Origin: Pseudoalteromonas ulvae UL12
GTDB taxonomy: Bacteria > Pseudomonadota > Gammaproteobacteria > Enterobacterales > Alteromonadaceae
DNA: 64,000 nucleotides
NCBI RefSeq assembly: GCF_014925405.1
Contig: NZ_AQHJ01000021.1
Coordinates: 1 to 64,000, forward strand
Direction: 5' to 3'
Below, piece by piece: positions 51,097-58,795 of this stretch. Numbering within the stretch: the first letter of the stretch is position 1; every line of letters begins with the position of its first letter. The translations under genes were made by a program, and so were the position numbers. The notes below the pieces were generated by a model, which was not told where the DNA came from, made no database searches, and was given only the letters and a program-made list of their open reading frames with translations.

Positions 51097-51692
51097 TGGA
51101 TGCATCTATTTACGTTAGACCCGATAAGCCATTGCGAAAACCCGTTCAACGTCGTAACTGGATAGATGTAAAAAGGCCTAGCTTTGATACACCTAAACCA
51201 GTGGTTGTTGATTCTGCAACTGAGTGTCATGTATCACCGCCTAATGTGGCTAGTAGAATGGTTGATTACCTTGAACCAGGTAACTGCTCCATTCTTGAAC
51301 CTCATGGTGGTACAGGCGCTTTAATACAGGCGTTGTTAGATCATGGTGTTTGCATTGAGCAAATAACAGCGGTCGAAAGGCATGTAGCATTAAGCCAACA
51401 TATTGAAGGGCGTTTTGATCACCGGTTAAAGGTGATTAACAATTGTTTTCTTGAATTTGGTTTAAATACTAAAGATAGGTTCAAGCATATAATCTTGAAC
51501 CCGCCATTTAAGACATGGAAAAAACATGTGTTAATGGCAAAATCTTTGCTTTGTGATAGTTCAGGTAGCAGCTTGGTTGCACTGGTTCCTGCTTCGTTCG
51601 ATTTGGAAGGTTTTGAGGTGATGGAAACATTACCAATTGATACGTTTCAGTGGGCGAAAGTGAGGACTAAGATAGTGCTTTTCCAACGATAG
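51096..51692 (+). CDS. SAM-dependent DNA methyltransferase-like protein
   Basis: A 198-residue class I methyltransferase. Motif I SILEPHGGTGALIQALL lies near 64-80; motif IV NPPF, typical of N6-adenine (or N4-cytosine) DNA methyltransferases, lies near 135-138. The C-terminal LVALVPASFDLEGF follows as expected. Small size without a target-recognition domain suggests a partner or broad specificity. Coupled to DUF3560 upstream (ATG overlaps the stop). Possibly protects incoming plasmid DNA from restriction; this is inference. Confidence 0.8.
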   Translation: MDASIYVRPDKPLRKPVQRRNWIDVKRPSFDTPKPVVVDSATECHVSPPNVASRMVDYLEPGNCSILEPHGGTGALIQALLDHGVCIEQITAVERHVALSQHIEGRFDHRLKVINNCFLEFGLNTKDRFKHIILNPPFKTWKKHVLMAKSLLCDSSGSSLVALVPASFDLEGFEVMETLPIDTFQWAKVRTKIVLFQR

Positions 51693-51717
51693 AAAAGGCC
51701 GTAAGGCCTTTTTTTAT
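51693..51717 (+). terminator. cassette terminator
   Basis: AAAAGGCC-GTAA-GGCCTTTT followed by T. Confidence 0.9.
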
Positions 51718-51746
51718 GCCCGTAACTAAATTAAGTGCCATCTTGT

Positions 51747-51791
51747 TATACTTATTAAGAATTTTAGAAAGAGCGAAGCATAGGCTATCGC
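51747..51791 (+). promoter_or_regulatory. cassette leader 9 (GCGA class)
   Basis: TGT-TATACT (51747-51752), 20 nt, hairpin GCGAAGCATAGGCTATCGC (51773-51791): GCGA/TCGC and AGC/GCT, loop ATAG, bulged A retained. Then 17 nt to ATG 51809 with TTGGAG. First copy with both stems changed in a compensatory way. Confidence 0.82.
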
Positions 51792-51808
51792 GTATATTGG
51801 AGATAATT

Positions 51809-52231
51809 ATGGCTATTACAAATATTATGAACCTACAGCGTATTTCTGGTACCGGTGAGGGAGAAATTCAGCCTTCAGAAATAGTGGTTGGTTTTGAAGT
51901 TTATGGGCCAGCAGTAACAGCAGGTGTATGGCGTTATAAGTGTGAATATCGTGATTCAGAAAAAGCGATATTCAAATGTTTGGATCCAGAATGGAAAGGA
52001 CACACTTGGGATTTGGTAATTGAATTCGACGCTCCTGATTTCAGTGACGAAGATATGTTCGCATTATCAGATGCTTTAAAAGCGTTTGATAGCATGTCAA
52101 AAACACCTTCGGCTGAAGATAGGGCTTTGGTGATATCTGCAGAAAAATATGGACTGGCTGTGTTAAGAAGTTTTACCCAAGCTCATTGGACTGAACGAGG
52201 GATAGAACGTATAAGAGCACTTAGAGCATAA
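51809..52231 (+). CDS. cassette gene, hypothetical
   Basis: A 140-residue protein (MAITNIMNLQRISGTGEGEIQPSEIVVGFEVYGPAVTAGVWRYKCEY...). Not recognised; the C-terminal half is helical (EDMFALSDALKAFDSMSKTPSAEDRALVISAEKYGLAVLRSF). ATG 51809 is chosen because the leader and TTGGAG lie just before; an earlier in-frame ATG at 51716 would place the promoter and hairpin inside the gene. Monocistronic. Confidence 0.65.
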   Translation: MAITNIMNLQRISGTGEGEIQPSEIVVGFEVYGPAVTAGVWRYKCEYRDSEKAIFKCLDPEWKGHTWDLVIEFDAPDFSDEDMFALSDALKAFDSMSKTPSAEDRALVISAEKYGLAVLRSFTQAHWTERGIERIRALRA

Positions 52232-52243
52232 GTCATAGAAAAG

Positions 52244-52266
52244 AGCCTCCTTAGAGGCTTTTTTTA
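52244..52266 (+). terminator. cassette terminator
   Basis: AGCCTC-CTTA-GAGGCT followed by T7. Confidence 0.88.
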
Positions 52267-52348
52267 TGGCTGTAATTTCAACTGGTGTTTTGAGGTATAG
52301 TTGTAATACAAAATCAATTACTGAAAAAAGAAGATTAAAGGCCATTGT

Positions 52349-52891
52349 ATGACTATGTACCAAGTGGGGCAAAGAGCTTTTGTTAAACATCTGCACCATC
52401 AACACAGCATTGACAAAAAGCAGACGTTCTTAGGCCGTGTAGTTATAGTTGTTAGTAGTAATACTTATAAAGCTGGTACTAGATATTTCCTACGTTTAGC
52501 TGCTTCACCGAACCGAACCATTTTCTTAAATGAGCAATATTTAGAAGCGTTGGATGATCAACCACTTCACATAAGTGATGCTCATTATTTCGATGTTGAT
52601 TCTGCTAATGATCTTAATAATTTTGAGCCACAATTAAAGGTTATTCACTCAATACCTTTGCACTTGGGTAAAGTAGAAGCGATTGAGATTGACAAAGGTG
52701 AAGATTTTAAATCTTGTGAGTGGAGATATCTAGATGATGAAGGGATTTTAGTTTATCAGTCAAAAAACCAGTATGGAAATCCTATGGCGGCGATACGGGA
52801 CGGTTTAGTAACGGTTATTGGTTTGCCAAATGAATTTCGGATGCGTGAAATTGAGCGGGTTCGTGACAAAATTACCACCCATTTTAGATAG
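52349..52891 (+). CDS. hypothetical protein, first of an eight-gene run without cassette leaders
   Basis: A 180-residue protein (start ATG 52349 or ATG 52355, AAAGG upstream). Blocks such as FLGRVVIVVSSNTYKAGTRYFLRLAASPNRTIFLNEQYLEAL look beta-rich. Not recognised. A TATAGT -10 at about 52295 is present, but no bulged hairpin; the segment before the start contains only a degenerate GGCCATTG. The genes from here to 55861 are closely spaced and may be one operon. Confidence 0.6.
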   Translation: MTMYQVGQRAFVKHLHHQHSIDKKQTFLGRVVIVVSSNTYKAGTRYFLRLAASPNRTIFLNEQYLEALDDQPLHISDAHYFDVDSANDLNNFEPQLKVIHSIPLHLGKVEAIEIDKGEDFKSCEWRYLDDEGILVYQSKNQYGNPMAAIRDGLVTVIGLPNEFRMREIERVRDKITTHFR

Positions 52892-52938
52892 TTGGGATGC
52901 GTGGTTCTAAAACAACTTTACCAGGCGAGGAATTAATT

Positions 52939-53118
52939 ATGGAAAATGAATGTATTGGCTGTGGCTGCACAGACTCTAAGGCTTGCACTCATAGTGATGA
53001 ACCTTGTCACTGGTTGTTGTTAGATCAAACATTAGGTTTAGGTGTGTGTTCAAATTGCAATGAACACATTGAAGCTTTTAAAAAGCATCAAAAAGAAATG
53101 GCCGAAGCCTTTTCTTAG
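52939..53118 (+). CDS. small Cys-rich putative zinc protein
   Basis: 59 residues: MENECIGCGCTDSKACTHSDEPCHWLLLDQ, then GLGVCSNCNEHI. The arrangement CxxCGCTDxxACxxxxxPCHW...CSxC with seven cysteines is a recurrent small zinc-binding module in phages and plasmids. ATG 52939 with GAGGAA upstream is chosen over ATG 52897, which would add an unrelated 14-residue extension. Role unknown, possibly DNA or protein binding. Confidence 0.7.
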   Translation: MENECIGCGCTDSKACTHSDEPCHWLLLDQTLGLGVCSNCNEHIEAFKKHQKEMAEAFS

Positions 53119-53142
53119 TAATTGGAAATCACAGGAAATATC

Positions 53143-53547
53143 ATGAGTCGTATATTAAGTAAAATTGCCTATGCTATCGGGGTTGGTGGAAAGATAGAAG
53201 ATGCCGATACTACATATATTGGTCAAGGCTTTAATAAAGGTTTGGTTGATAATGCTCGTCTAACTCCAGAGTACGAATACTTTGAGCTAATTACAGAAGG
53301 CGATCATAAGGGTAAATATAAGCCCGTATTTACCTTTGGTTATCAAAGCGACCTGCGCAATAAAAAACAAGAAGCTGAGATGGTTGTTATTTATAAATCA
53401 GGTAAAGAAATTTACGCGCCAGATCCGAAGGCTGATCCGCAAGATTATACTGAAGAGGCATTAGCTAAAAGAGTGCAATTTATAAAAGAACAAGGTCGGG
53501 ATAATGACTTTATGCTCATAGGTTCTCACCGTAACCCTAATCATTAA
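53143..53547 (+). CDS. hypothetical protein
   Basis: About 134 residues (MSRILSKIAYAIGVGGKIEDADTTYIGQGFNKGLVDNARLTPEYEYFELITEGDHKGKYKP...). Not recognised; mixed fold and a charged tail. ATG 53143 after AGGAAA is preferred to ATG 53122. Located 24 bases after the zinc protein gene, consistent with an operon. Confidence 0.6.
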   Translation: MSRILSKIAYAIGVGGKIEDADTTYIGQGFNKGLVDNARLTPEYEYFELITEGDHKGKYKPVFTFGYQSDLRNKKQEAEMVVIYKSGKEIYAPDPKADPQDYTEEALAKRVQFIKEQGRDNDFMLIGSHRNPNH

Positions 53548-53570
53548 TCAGGTATTGGAATAAGTTTGTA

Positions 53571-53792
53571 ATGAACACGAACGCATTGTCAAAAGAAGGT
53601 TTTACTCTAATTAGAAATGCTTTGGAAGTACGTAATAGCGGTGGTCAACAATTGGCTATCGATATTGCTGAAGCATTGCATAATTTACCAGATGATAATA
53701 GCAATACATTTTTGATAGATATGACTGAGGAAAGAGTTAAAGAATTGGCATCTAAATATTCAGAATGTGAGAAGCTATTGGCTTACCTTTAA
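53571..53792 (+). CDS. small helical hypothetical protein
   Basis: 73 residues (MNTNALSKEGFTLIRNALEVRNSGGQQLAIDIAEALHNLPDD...). Helical, soluble, not recognised. The upstream ribosome site is weak (GGAATAAG). 23 bases after the previous gene. Confidence 0.55.
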   Translation: MNTNALSKEGFTLIRNALEVRNSGGQQLAIDIAEALHNLPDDNSNTFLIDMTEERVKELASKYSECEKLLAYL

Positions 53793-53846
53793 TTAGTACA
53801 AAATATGCCCTATCGGACATCATAAATATTATGGGATAAATAAGTA

Positions 53847-54107
53847 ATGGAATTAAGCGTTGATTTTACAGATTTACGCCTATCTGCAGCGAAAATGGAA
53901 GGGCTAGATGCCTTTCTCCTCGCATTAAGAAACGCGGGTGAAACCTATCATTCAGGATTAATGAAGGCGAAGAAGTATGTCATTGATAATGGTGGAAGCG
54001 TACTTGACGAAGGTCAGGATGGGGTTACTGTGCTTAAATTGTTTGATGATGAAGCTCATTGTTTTCAGCCTTACGCTGATATAGATATGTTTTATTTTGA
54101 GATTTAA
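53847..54107 (+). CDS. small hypothetical protein
   Basis: 86 residues (MELSVDFTDLRLSAAKMEGLDAFLLALRNAGETYHSGLMKAKKYVIDNGGSVLDE...). Not recognised. The preceding 54 bases contain GGGATAA as a weak ribosome site and no clear terminator, so it is probably in the same transcript as its neighbours. Confidence 0.55.
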   Translation: MELSVDFTDLRLSAAKMEGLDAFLLALRNAGETYHSGLMKAKKYVIDNGGSVLDEGQDGVTVLKLFDDEAHCFQPYADIDMFYFEI

Positions 54108-54118
54108 CCGGAGGAAAA

Positions 54119-54418
54119 ATGGAGCAAAAACACAATGTTAAATATATGGGAGAGGCTTTACGCCTCGATGTCACTGGTAGGTATAAACTAAATCCTTCCC
54201 AAGTGATAATTCAAGCCTTTGATTCAAATAATGAGCCATTTGCTACGTTGACTAAGTGCCTTCCTGATTATCAAATACTAAATGATGAAACAATTATAGA
54301 TGAGCCTAATATTCCAGGTATTTTAGAAATATTAGTGAATTCGGGCTTTGTTGAAAAAACCGAACATGTAGTTGAAATGGGCTTTAATATTTATCCAATT
54401 GTAAAGTTAAGAATTTGA
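54119..54418 (+). CDS. small hypothetical protein
   Basis: 99 residues (MEQKHNVKYMGEALRLDVTGRYKLNPSQVIIQAFDSNNEPFATLTKCLPDYQ...). Predominantly beta, not recognised. Excellent ribosome site CCGGAGG 5 bases before ATG 54119; 11 bases after the previous stop. Confidence 0.6.
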   Translation: MEQKHNVKYMGEALRLDVTGRYKLNPSQVIIQAFDSNNEPFATLTKCLPDYQILNDETIIDEPNIPGILEILVNSGFVEKTEHVVEMGFNIYPIVKLRI

Positions 54419-54431
54419 GGGAATGTTAGTA

Positions 54432-55655
54432 ATGAAAAAAGTAGTTATTTTTGCAGGACTCAGTTTGTTAATGTCCTCAATTGCTATGGGCGATGAGGTT
54501 AAATTGTCCTCTAGTAAGTTTAATATGCAAGCGTTTACCACTGAAGCGTCGTTAATAGGGATAGATAAAAGTGACTTTAATGACTGGAAAAACAAGATAA
54601 ATCGTTTTGGTAATCACAATGGCGATATAGGTGTATTACTTGAGGTTCAACAAGAGATAGCCCGTTTTTCATCAGGTGTTAGTAAGTATGAGCTACAAGA
54701 TTATGATTTTGATAAAAGCGTAGATGACGCTATTAGAAATGGAAAAATAAAGGTTGAGACTGTTGAGTCTGAGTTGCTAAAAGTGACCGCTGAACTGAAC
54801 GATGTCAATAGTGCTATTAATGACTATGAAACCAAGCAGAAAGAAAATGATGATGCCATTGCTCAAGCAAAAGCAGATTATGAAAAATCGAAAGTGACTT
54901 TTAGGGAGCAATTTTCTCCTACAGATCTAAAAGCTAAAAAGAAATTTGAAAAAAGCTTGGGAAAAGACTCTATTTTTAAAGTGGTAAAGGTAAAAGAGGC
55001 TCAAAGTACAGATTGCAGTAATGCGCTCTATCTGGATGCAGGAACATCTAAATCTAAACTGAAAAAATTGAACGAAATGTTTATTGGCCAAGGGAAGCAA
55101 TTCGATAAGTATTTATATTGCCCCACGTTGGAATTCAAGTGGATAAGATCAAAAGACAGGAGTGCGTATAAGTCGCACCTTTCTAAAGGGCAGGTAGAGT
55201 TGGCTAATTCGATACTTACTCATTACCTCAGAGCTGAATACTCTAAACTTGCCAAAGTTCATCTTGATGTTGATGATAAAGAGGACAAAGGACAGTATGC
55301 GAAAAGCAAGCGTTCTGCAGGTGAGCTACAAAGAAAAATTGATCAACTTAATAGGGATAAGCTTTATTTAAGTAATCTTAGTCGTGATGATCTGGTTGTT
55401 GCCGAAAAAAAGAAGTTAATAAAGGTCGTTAATAATGCGTTATTCACACTAGCAGAGCTAACCTTTTCAGAGTTAGATAGAACTACTTCTGCTATTTCTG
55501 CTGATGGCCATATTAAATATGAAAGAGAAAAAGATCTTTATTTCGTTGTGTATAAGAGTGGCGCATATCCAGCATATTATGCCAAGTTGCATGAAGATAT
55601 GACAGATATTAATATCGATAACTCTGTAGATGTCATTGGTTTGTTGAGATTGTGA
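54432..55655 (+). CDS. exported coiled-coil protein
   Basis: About 407 residues with signal peptide MKKVVIFAGLSLLMSSIAMG. Long coiled coil near 110-165 (VESELLKVTAELNDVNSAINDYETKQKENDDAIAQAKADYEKSK), another near 290-320 (AGELQRKIDQLNRDKLYL). The Cys pair STDCSNALY...LYCPTLEF may form a disulphide. Not recognised; periplasmic. ATG 54432 is preferred because the signal starts there and GAGGGAA precedes it. The only exported protein in this run. Confidence 0.6.
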   Translation: MKKVVIFAGLSLLMSSIAMGDEVKLSSSKFNMQAFTTEASLIGIDKSDFNDWKNKINRFGNHNGDIGVLLEVQQEIARFSSGVSKYELQDYDFDKSVDDAIRNGKIKVETVESELLKVTAELNDVNSAINDYETKQKENDDAIAQAKADYEKSKVTFREQFSPTDLKAKKKFEKSLGKDSIFKVVKVKEAQSTDCSNALYLDAGTSKSKLKKLNEMFIGQGKQFDKYLYCPTLEFKWIRSKDRSAYKSHLSKGQVELANSILTHYLRAEYSKLAKVHLDVDDKEDKGQYAKSKRSAGELQRKIDQLNRDKLYLSNLSRDDLVVAEKKKLIKVVNNALFTLAELTFSELDRTTSAISADGHIKYEREKDLYFVVYKSGAYPAYYAKLHEDMTDINIDNSVDVIGLLRL

Positions 55656-55672
55656 ATAAAGGAATAAGTAAC

Positions 55673-55861
55673 ATGGATAAGCTTCCATTTGATGAAGGAC
55701 GTGAGGCTTTTATGCAAATGAAATCACCAGACAGTAATCCATACGAGGAAGGTGACTGGCGGCATGATGAATGGTATCTGGGTTGGTCGCATGAGGAAGA
55801 GTGTGATACTACTGATTCGTGGGATTGGTCTACGGACTCTTTTAAAAATAAAGCAGTATGA
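55673..55861 (+). CDS. ribosome-modulation-factor-like small protein
   Basis: 62 residues: MDKLPFDEGREAFMQMKSPDSNPYEEGDWRHDEWYLGWSHEEECD... The pattern EGREAF...SPDSNPY...RHDEWYLGW is reminiscent of Rmf, which dimerises 70S ribosomes (there GYQAG...CPY...WLGGW). The acidic tail differs from basic Rmf, so binding may differ. ATG 55673 after AAAGGAA is preferred to GTG 55652. Tentative family assignment. Confidence 0.6.
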   Translation: MDKLPFDEGREAFMQMKSPDSNPYEEGDWRHDEWYLGWSHEEECDTTDSWDWSTDSFKNKAV

Positions 55862-55874
55862 ATATTATCTAGGC

Positions 55875-55939
55875 GAGTTATCCATCATGCAGCCACTACA
55901 GACCGGAGGAACAATCTGTCGTGGCAATTGTGGGTAACT
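55875..55939. repeat. 65-bp hairpin-forming direct repeat, copy A
   Basis: Begins GAGTTATCCATCATGC and ends GGCAATTGTGGGTAACT; matches 63182-63246 at 62 of 65 positions in the same orientation. Outer arms GAGTTATCCA/TGGGTAACT(C) and inner arms CCACTACAGA/TCTGTCGTGG fold into a long hairpin with CCGGAGGAA in the loop. It sits 7 bp past the stop codon of a tyrosine recombinase, so an att or recombination site is one possibility, a single-strand signal another. Confidence 0.8.
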
Positions 55940-55946
55940 TGCTCAC

Positions 55947-56645
55947 TCACCTAAATTTAACCCCGTCTAATAAAAACGCCATATCAATATCCAAAAGCTG
56001 CATGTAGATCAGTGTGGACTCGATACGCTTATGGCCCATTAAGCGCTGAATTAAAAATACATCCCGCCGATGCAGTACCAGGTTACAGGCGAATGAGTGC
56101 CTTAATACATGGGCGCTGGTTGGCATTAAATTCAATTTGTCTGCAGTCGAACGAATGGCATTATCAAAAGCTTGCCGAGAACAAGGAATAAAGAGGGGCG
56201 TTTCTCTTGATCGACCTGGCATTGTATCGATGCGTCTTTTAAGTGTCAGTGCATAATCATGATCACGAATGGGAATGTCTCGGGTTCTATCTATATCGGT
56301 GGCTTTGGGTTTACCCCGTTGTTTTAATGTCCGCAGCGTCACAATGGCCCGTTGTTCGCCACGTTCTTCATAAAAGGTCAGTGCTTGTTTTTTGATGGCC
56401 AGTGCTTCAGAAATTCTTGCACCGGTGCGCCAGATAAATTCGGCTCTGGCAAAATGCTCCCCACTCATTGCATCGAGTAATTTATTCACTTCCGGAAGCA
56501 ATAAGTAATTAGGTAGATTTTTCTCGGTGATCAGGGTTTGACGATATTGTTGGTGAAAGTGCCAATCAATACCGTCATCGAGGGTGAGGCTCGGTCGATG
56601 AGGTTCCTCGTATTGATGTAATGCTAAAGCGTGATCTGTTTGCAT
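55947..56645 (-). CDS. short tyrosine recombinase
   Basis: A 232-residue tyrosine recombinase with all catalytic positions: R77 (TGARISEAL), H179 and R182 (HVLRHSFA), H205 (GHKR), Y214 (YMQLL). Only about 45 residues precede the catalytic domain, so the core-binding domain is much reduced or absent. The DNA looks more GC-rich than neighbouring genes, suggesting separate acquisition. The stop is 7 bp from one copy of the 65-bp direct repeat, the other copy being 7.3 kb away. It may act on these repeats. Confidence 0.88.
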   Translation of the reverse strand: MQTDHALALHQYEEPHRPSLTLDDGIDWHFHQQYRQTLITEKNLPNYLLLPEVNKLLDAMSGEHFARAEFIWRTGARISEALAIKKQALTFYEERGEQRAIVTLRTLKQRGKPKATDIDRTRDIPIRDHDYALTLKRRIDTMPGRSRETPLFIPCSRQAFDNAIRSTADKLNLMPTSAHVLRHSFACNLVLHRRDVFLIQRLMGHKRIESTLIYMQLLDIDMAFLLDGVKFR

Positions 56646-56897
56646 GAAAATGACCTGGTATGTTGCTTGTTGATTTAGGGCTAAATGATCCGGACTTGTT
56701 GTTATAGATTGACAAAACCCTATGATAAACGCAAGTTCAAGGTGTGTTTAAAACACCTGCCGGTCGCAGCACAAAGCCAAGCCGTGAAAGGGGCTAAGGG
56801 GGGATTGACAAAATAGCGGTAAATGACAATGGGATGTGTAAATTAGATAAAAACAAAGGGAATTATATGGCGAGAGCATTAGAATTTCATTAAATGA
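56646..56897. other. intergenic region upstream of the recombinase
   Basis: No gene supported. It includes GTGTGTTTAAAACACCTGC-like dyads (GGTGTGTTT/AAAACACC near 56739-56757) and two TTGACA words (56708-56713 and 56818-56823 on the plus strand). It resembles the composition of the recombinase gene and is probably its promoter region and transferred flank. Confidence 0.35.
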
Positions 56898-56942
56898 TAT
56901 AGTAAATATGAATGTATGTAAAAACGAGGCATTGGCCATCGT
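56898..56942 (+). promoter_or_regulatory. cassette leader 10 (ACGA class)
   Basis: TATAGT (56898-56903), 20 nt, hairpin ACGAGGCATTGGCCATCGT (56924-56942), 17 nt to ATG 56960 with AGGAG. Confidence 0.8.
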
Positions 56943-56959
56943 GTTATAGGAGTTTAAAA

Positions 56960-57319
56960 ATGTTGGTTTCAGATATTGAAAATCCATTTACAGTTGAAAT
57001 GTTATCAGAAATAGTTGCTAGTCAATTATGTTGTTTTGGAGATCATCTGCTCATCGTTGAGCCGGTACCTGGAGAGTTTGAAGCAGGTATAGAGATAACG
57101 GCTGAAGATAACGTAATTTTAGTTTGTGAACGTCCTCAAGTGATGGAGCAAAAAAAGGTTACACTTAGTTCGTTGTTATTATTCTTAGATCAATGTTCAC
57201 CTAAATCGCTTATTGACACTCAATATAGTGTCAGTGACTCGTTTAAGGTGGGGTTTTATGAAAAAGACGAAGGTTTTATCGAAGTCTTTCATATTAATGA
57301 TCTGGTAGGGAGTGAATAA
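56960..57319 (+). CDS. cassette gene, hypothetical
   Basis: A 119-residue acidic protein (MLVSDIENPFTVEMLSEIVASQLCCFGDHLLIVEPVPGEFEAGIEITAEDNVILVCERPQ...), not recognised. ATG 56960 lies after AGGAG; the frame extends upstream through the leader, so the earlier ATG at 56912 is rejected. First gene of a two-gene cassette; the next ATG follows its stop by one base. Confidence 0.62.
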   Translation: MLVSDIENPFTVEMLSEIVASQLCCFGDHLLIVEPVPGEFEAGIEITAEDNVILVCERPQVMEQKKVTLSSLLLFLDQCSPKSLIDTQYSVSDSFKVGFYEKDEGFIEVFHINDLVGSE

Positions 57320-57320
57320 A

Positions 57321-57575
57321 ATGCCTACTCAAAAACAACATATAACCGGTATTACAAGAGCGCAATATGACATGTTGCAAGGGTTTTATGCTCATTGCTT
57401 TACGGTCTATCATGATGATGGAAAAGCTCACTTTGGATTCTGGGCTGAAGAACTCGATAAAAGTGACATACCTTGGCGAGTTCAGAACAGTGTAGCTGTT
57501 ATCGCTGAGAGTAAAGAATCTATCGCGCTTTATTTAAGTACACACCTTAAAGAACGTGCTATACAGATTCTCTAA
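57321..57575 (+). CDS. cassette gene, hypothetical (second in cassette)
   Basis: 84 residues (MPTQKQHITGITRAQYDMLQGFYAHCFTVYHDDGKAHFGFWAEELDKSDIPW...), not recognised. GTG 57312 is an alternative start nearer to TAGGGAG. Translationally coupled to the gene before; followed by a strong terminator. Confidence 0.58.
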   Translation: MPTQKQHITGITRAQYDMLQGFYAHCFTVYHDDGKAHFGFWAEELDKSDIPWRVQNSVAVIAESKESIALYLSTHLKERAIQIL

Positions 57576-57580
57576 AAAAT

Positions 57581-57605
57581 GCCGCATTTATTGCGGCTTT
57601 TTTTT
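57581..57605 (+). terminator. cassette terminator
   Basis: GCCGCA-TTTAT-TGCGGC followed by T9; near-identical layout at 58122. Confidence 0.9.
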
Positions 57606-57634
57606 GCTTAACTTAAAGTTTATCGGTTTAGTGG

Positions 57635-57679
57635 TATAGTTATCTTGATTATTAGCAAAAGCGAAGCATAGGCTATCGC
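57635..57679 (+). promoter_or_regulatory. cassette leader 11 (GCGA class)
   Basis: Extended -10 TGG-TATAGT (57635-57640), 20 nt, hairpin GCGAAGCATAGGCTATCGC (57661-57679), 16 nt to ATG 57696 with AAGGAA. Confidence 0.82.
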
Positions 57680-57695
57680 GTAAAAGGAAAAAATT

Positions 57696-58091
57696 ATGAA
57701 AAACTCGGTTCTTAATATTGGACTATTAAAACAGTTAGCTATGTGGTTAGACGATAACGTAGATCAAGGAACAGAATTGGTGTTTGGTGAATCAGAGGGG
57801 ATTGAAATTAATTCTGAATCAGTCTTACCTTCGATTGAATCAGCTATAAATGTTTTAGGTTGTTTTGTTGTTGTAGGTCGTGTTGCTGAACAAGAAAACA
57901 TCATGTTATTCATTAAAGCCGATAATATTGATTCAGCACATGCGATTTTTCTCAAGAAAGTTAAACTTGAACATGATTGGAATGGTCATGATGATATTTA
58001 TGTTGACTTTTGTATCAAGTTATCTGATTTAGCTATAGACCATGTTTATAGCGAACCCGATACATGTGAGGTTTTTTGTTTTAACTCTTAA
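57696..58091 (+). CDS. cassette gene, acidic hypothetical
   Basis: A 131-residue strongly acidic protein (MKNSVLNIGLLKQLAMWLDDNVDQGTELVFGESEGIEINSESVLPSIESAINVLG...). Not recognised; low positive charge and small size are compatible with a DNA mimic, which is speculation. Monocistronic with leader 11 and terminator. Confidence 0.62.
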   Translation: MKNSVLNIGLLKQLAMWLDDNVDQGTELVFGESEGIEINSESVLPSIESAINVLGCFVVVGRVAEQENIMLFIKADNIDSAHAIFLKKVKLEHDWNGHDDIYVDFCIKLSDLAIDHVYSEPDTCEVFCFNS

Positions 58092-58121
58092 TGACAGATG
58101 AATACAGATTCACTAAAAAAT

Positions 58122-58146
58122 GCCGCTCTATAGCGGCTTTTTTTTG
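58122..58146 (+). terminator. cassette terminator
   Basis: GCCGCT-CTAT-AGCGGC followed by T9. Confidence 0.9.
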
Positions 58147-58174
58147 CTTAATCTAAAGTCTATTAAGTAAGTGG

Positions 58175-58219
58175 TATAGTTAGTTTGATTTTTAACAAAA
58201 GCGAAGCTGCAGCTATCGC
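58175..58219 (+). promoter_or_regulatory. cassette leader 12 (GCGA class)
   Basis: Extended -10 TGG-TATAGT (58175-58180), 20 nt, hairpin GCGAAGCTGCAGCTATCGC (58201-58219; loop TGCA), 18 nt to ATG 58238. Confidence 0.82.
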
Positions 58220-58237
58220 GCATAAAAGGTTTGTACT

Positions 58238-58669
58238 ATGGAAAACTCAAGTAAAGTTATTACAGAATTGAAACTGGGCCGTAACATTCATCAAATTACA
58301 AAAGCTGATCGTTTTTTAGATAACGGCTTATGTGTTCAACTTTTAAAGGCTAAGCCTATGAAGGTTAGGTATGGTGAAAAAGATACGATGACATTAAAGG
58401 AAGGTGATTTGGAGCATCTTGCTAAGTTTGGCCAAATTACTCATGGCCATCATGAGTATCGAGGCTGTAAAGTGTTTAGCTTAGTTCATCCGGAAGAAAA
58501 ATTTTACGTGATGGGTTATTGTAACCAGGTTGATATCGATAATAAGGAAGGTCGCTTTTTAGGAGCTGAAGGTTATTATCATAATGCTCGTAAAACAAAA
58601 AATGAAAATGTTAACAGCTTTTTTGCTGTAAAGATTTTCGATTCAGATATGGAAGAAGTCAATTATTAG
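58238..58669 (+). CDS. cassette gene, hypothetical
   Basis: A 143-residue protein (MENSSKVITELKLGRNIHQITKADRFLDNGLCVQLLKAKPMKVRYGEKDTMTLKEGDLEHLAKFG...) with several His (GQITHGHHEYRGC). Not recognised. Ribosome site AAAGG is spaced 9-10 bases from ATG 58238. Monocistronic with leader 12 and terminator. Confidence 0.62.
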   Translation: MENSSKVITELKLGRNIHQITKADRFLDNGLCVQLLKAKPMKVRYGEKDTMTLKEGDLEHLAKFGQITHGHHEYRGCKVFSLVHPEEKFYVMGYCNQVDIDNKEGRFLGAEGYYHNARKTKNENVNSFFAVKIFDSDMEEVNY

Positions 58670-58677
58670 GATATAAA

Positions 58678-58702
58678 AAGGTCGCTTAGCGGCCTTTTTT
58701 AT
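58678..58702 (+). terminator. cassette terminator
   Basis: AAGGTCGC-TTA-GCGGCCTT followed by T. Confidence 0.9.
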
Positions 58703-58732
58703 TTTTACTTAAAAATTCAGCCAATAGGCTGG

Positions 58733-58779
58733 TATATTTAGTGTTGAAATATTAGCAAAAGCGAAGCATTAGCTATCGC
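58733..58779 (+). promoter_or_regulatory. cassette leader 13 (GCGA class)
   Basis: TGG-TATATT (58733-58738), 22 nt, hairpin GCGAAGCATTAGCTATCGC (58761-58779; loop ATTA), 16 nt to ATG 58796 with AGGAAG. Confidence 0.82.
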
Positions 58780-58795
58780 ATATAGGAAGATTATT

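Noticed and set aside
51716..51808. N-terminal extension of the 51809 gene
   Set aside because: It would start inside the previous terminator and run through the promoter and hairpin.
55875..55939. attC site of an integron cassette beside an integrase
   Set aside because: The arms read GTTATCC...GGGTAAC, the reverse of the RYYYAAC...GTTRRRY order, and the recombinase lacks the size and extra motif expected of IntI.
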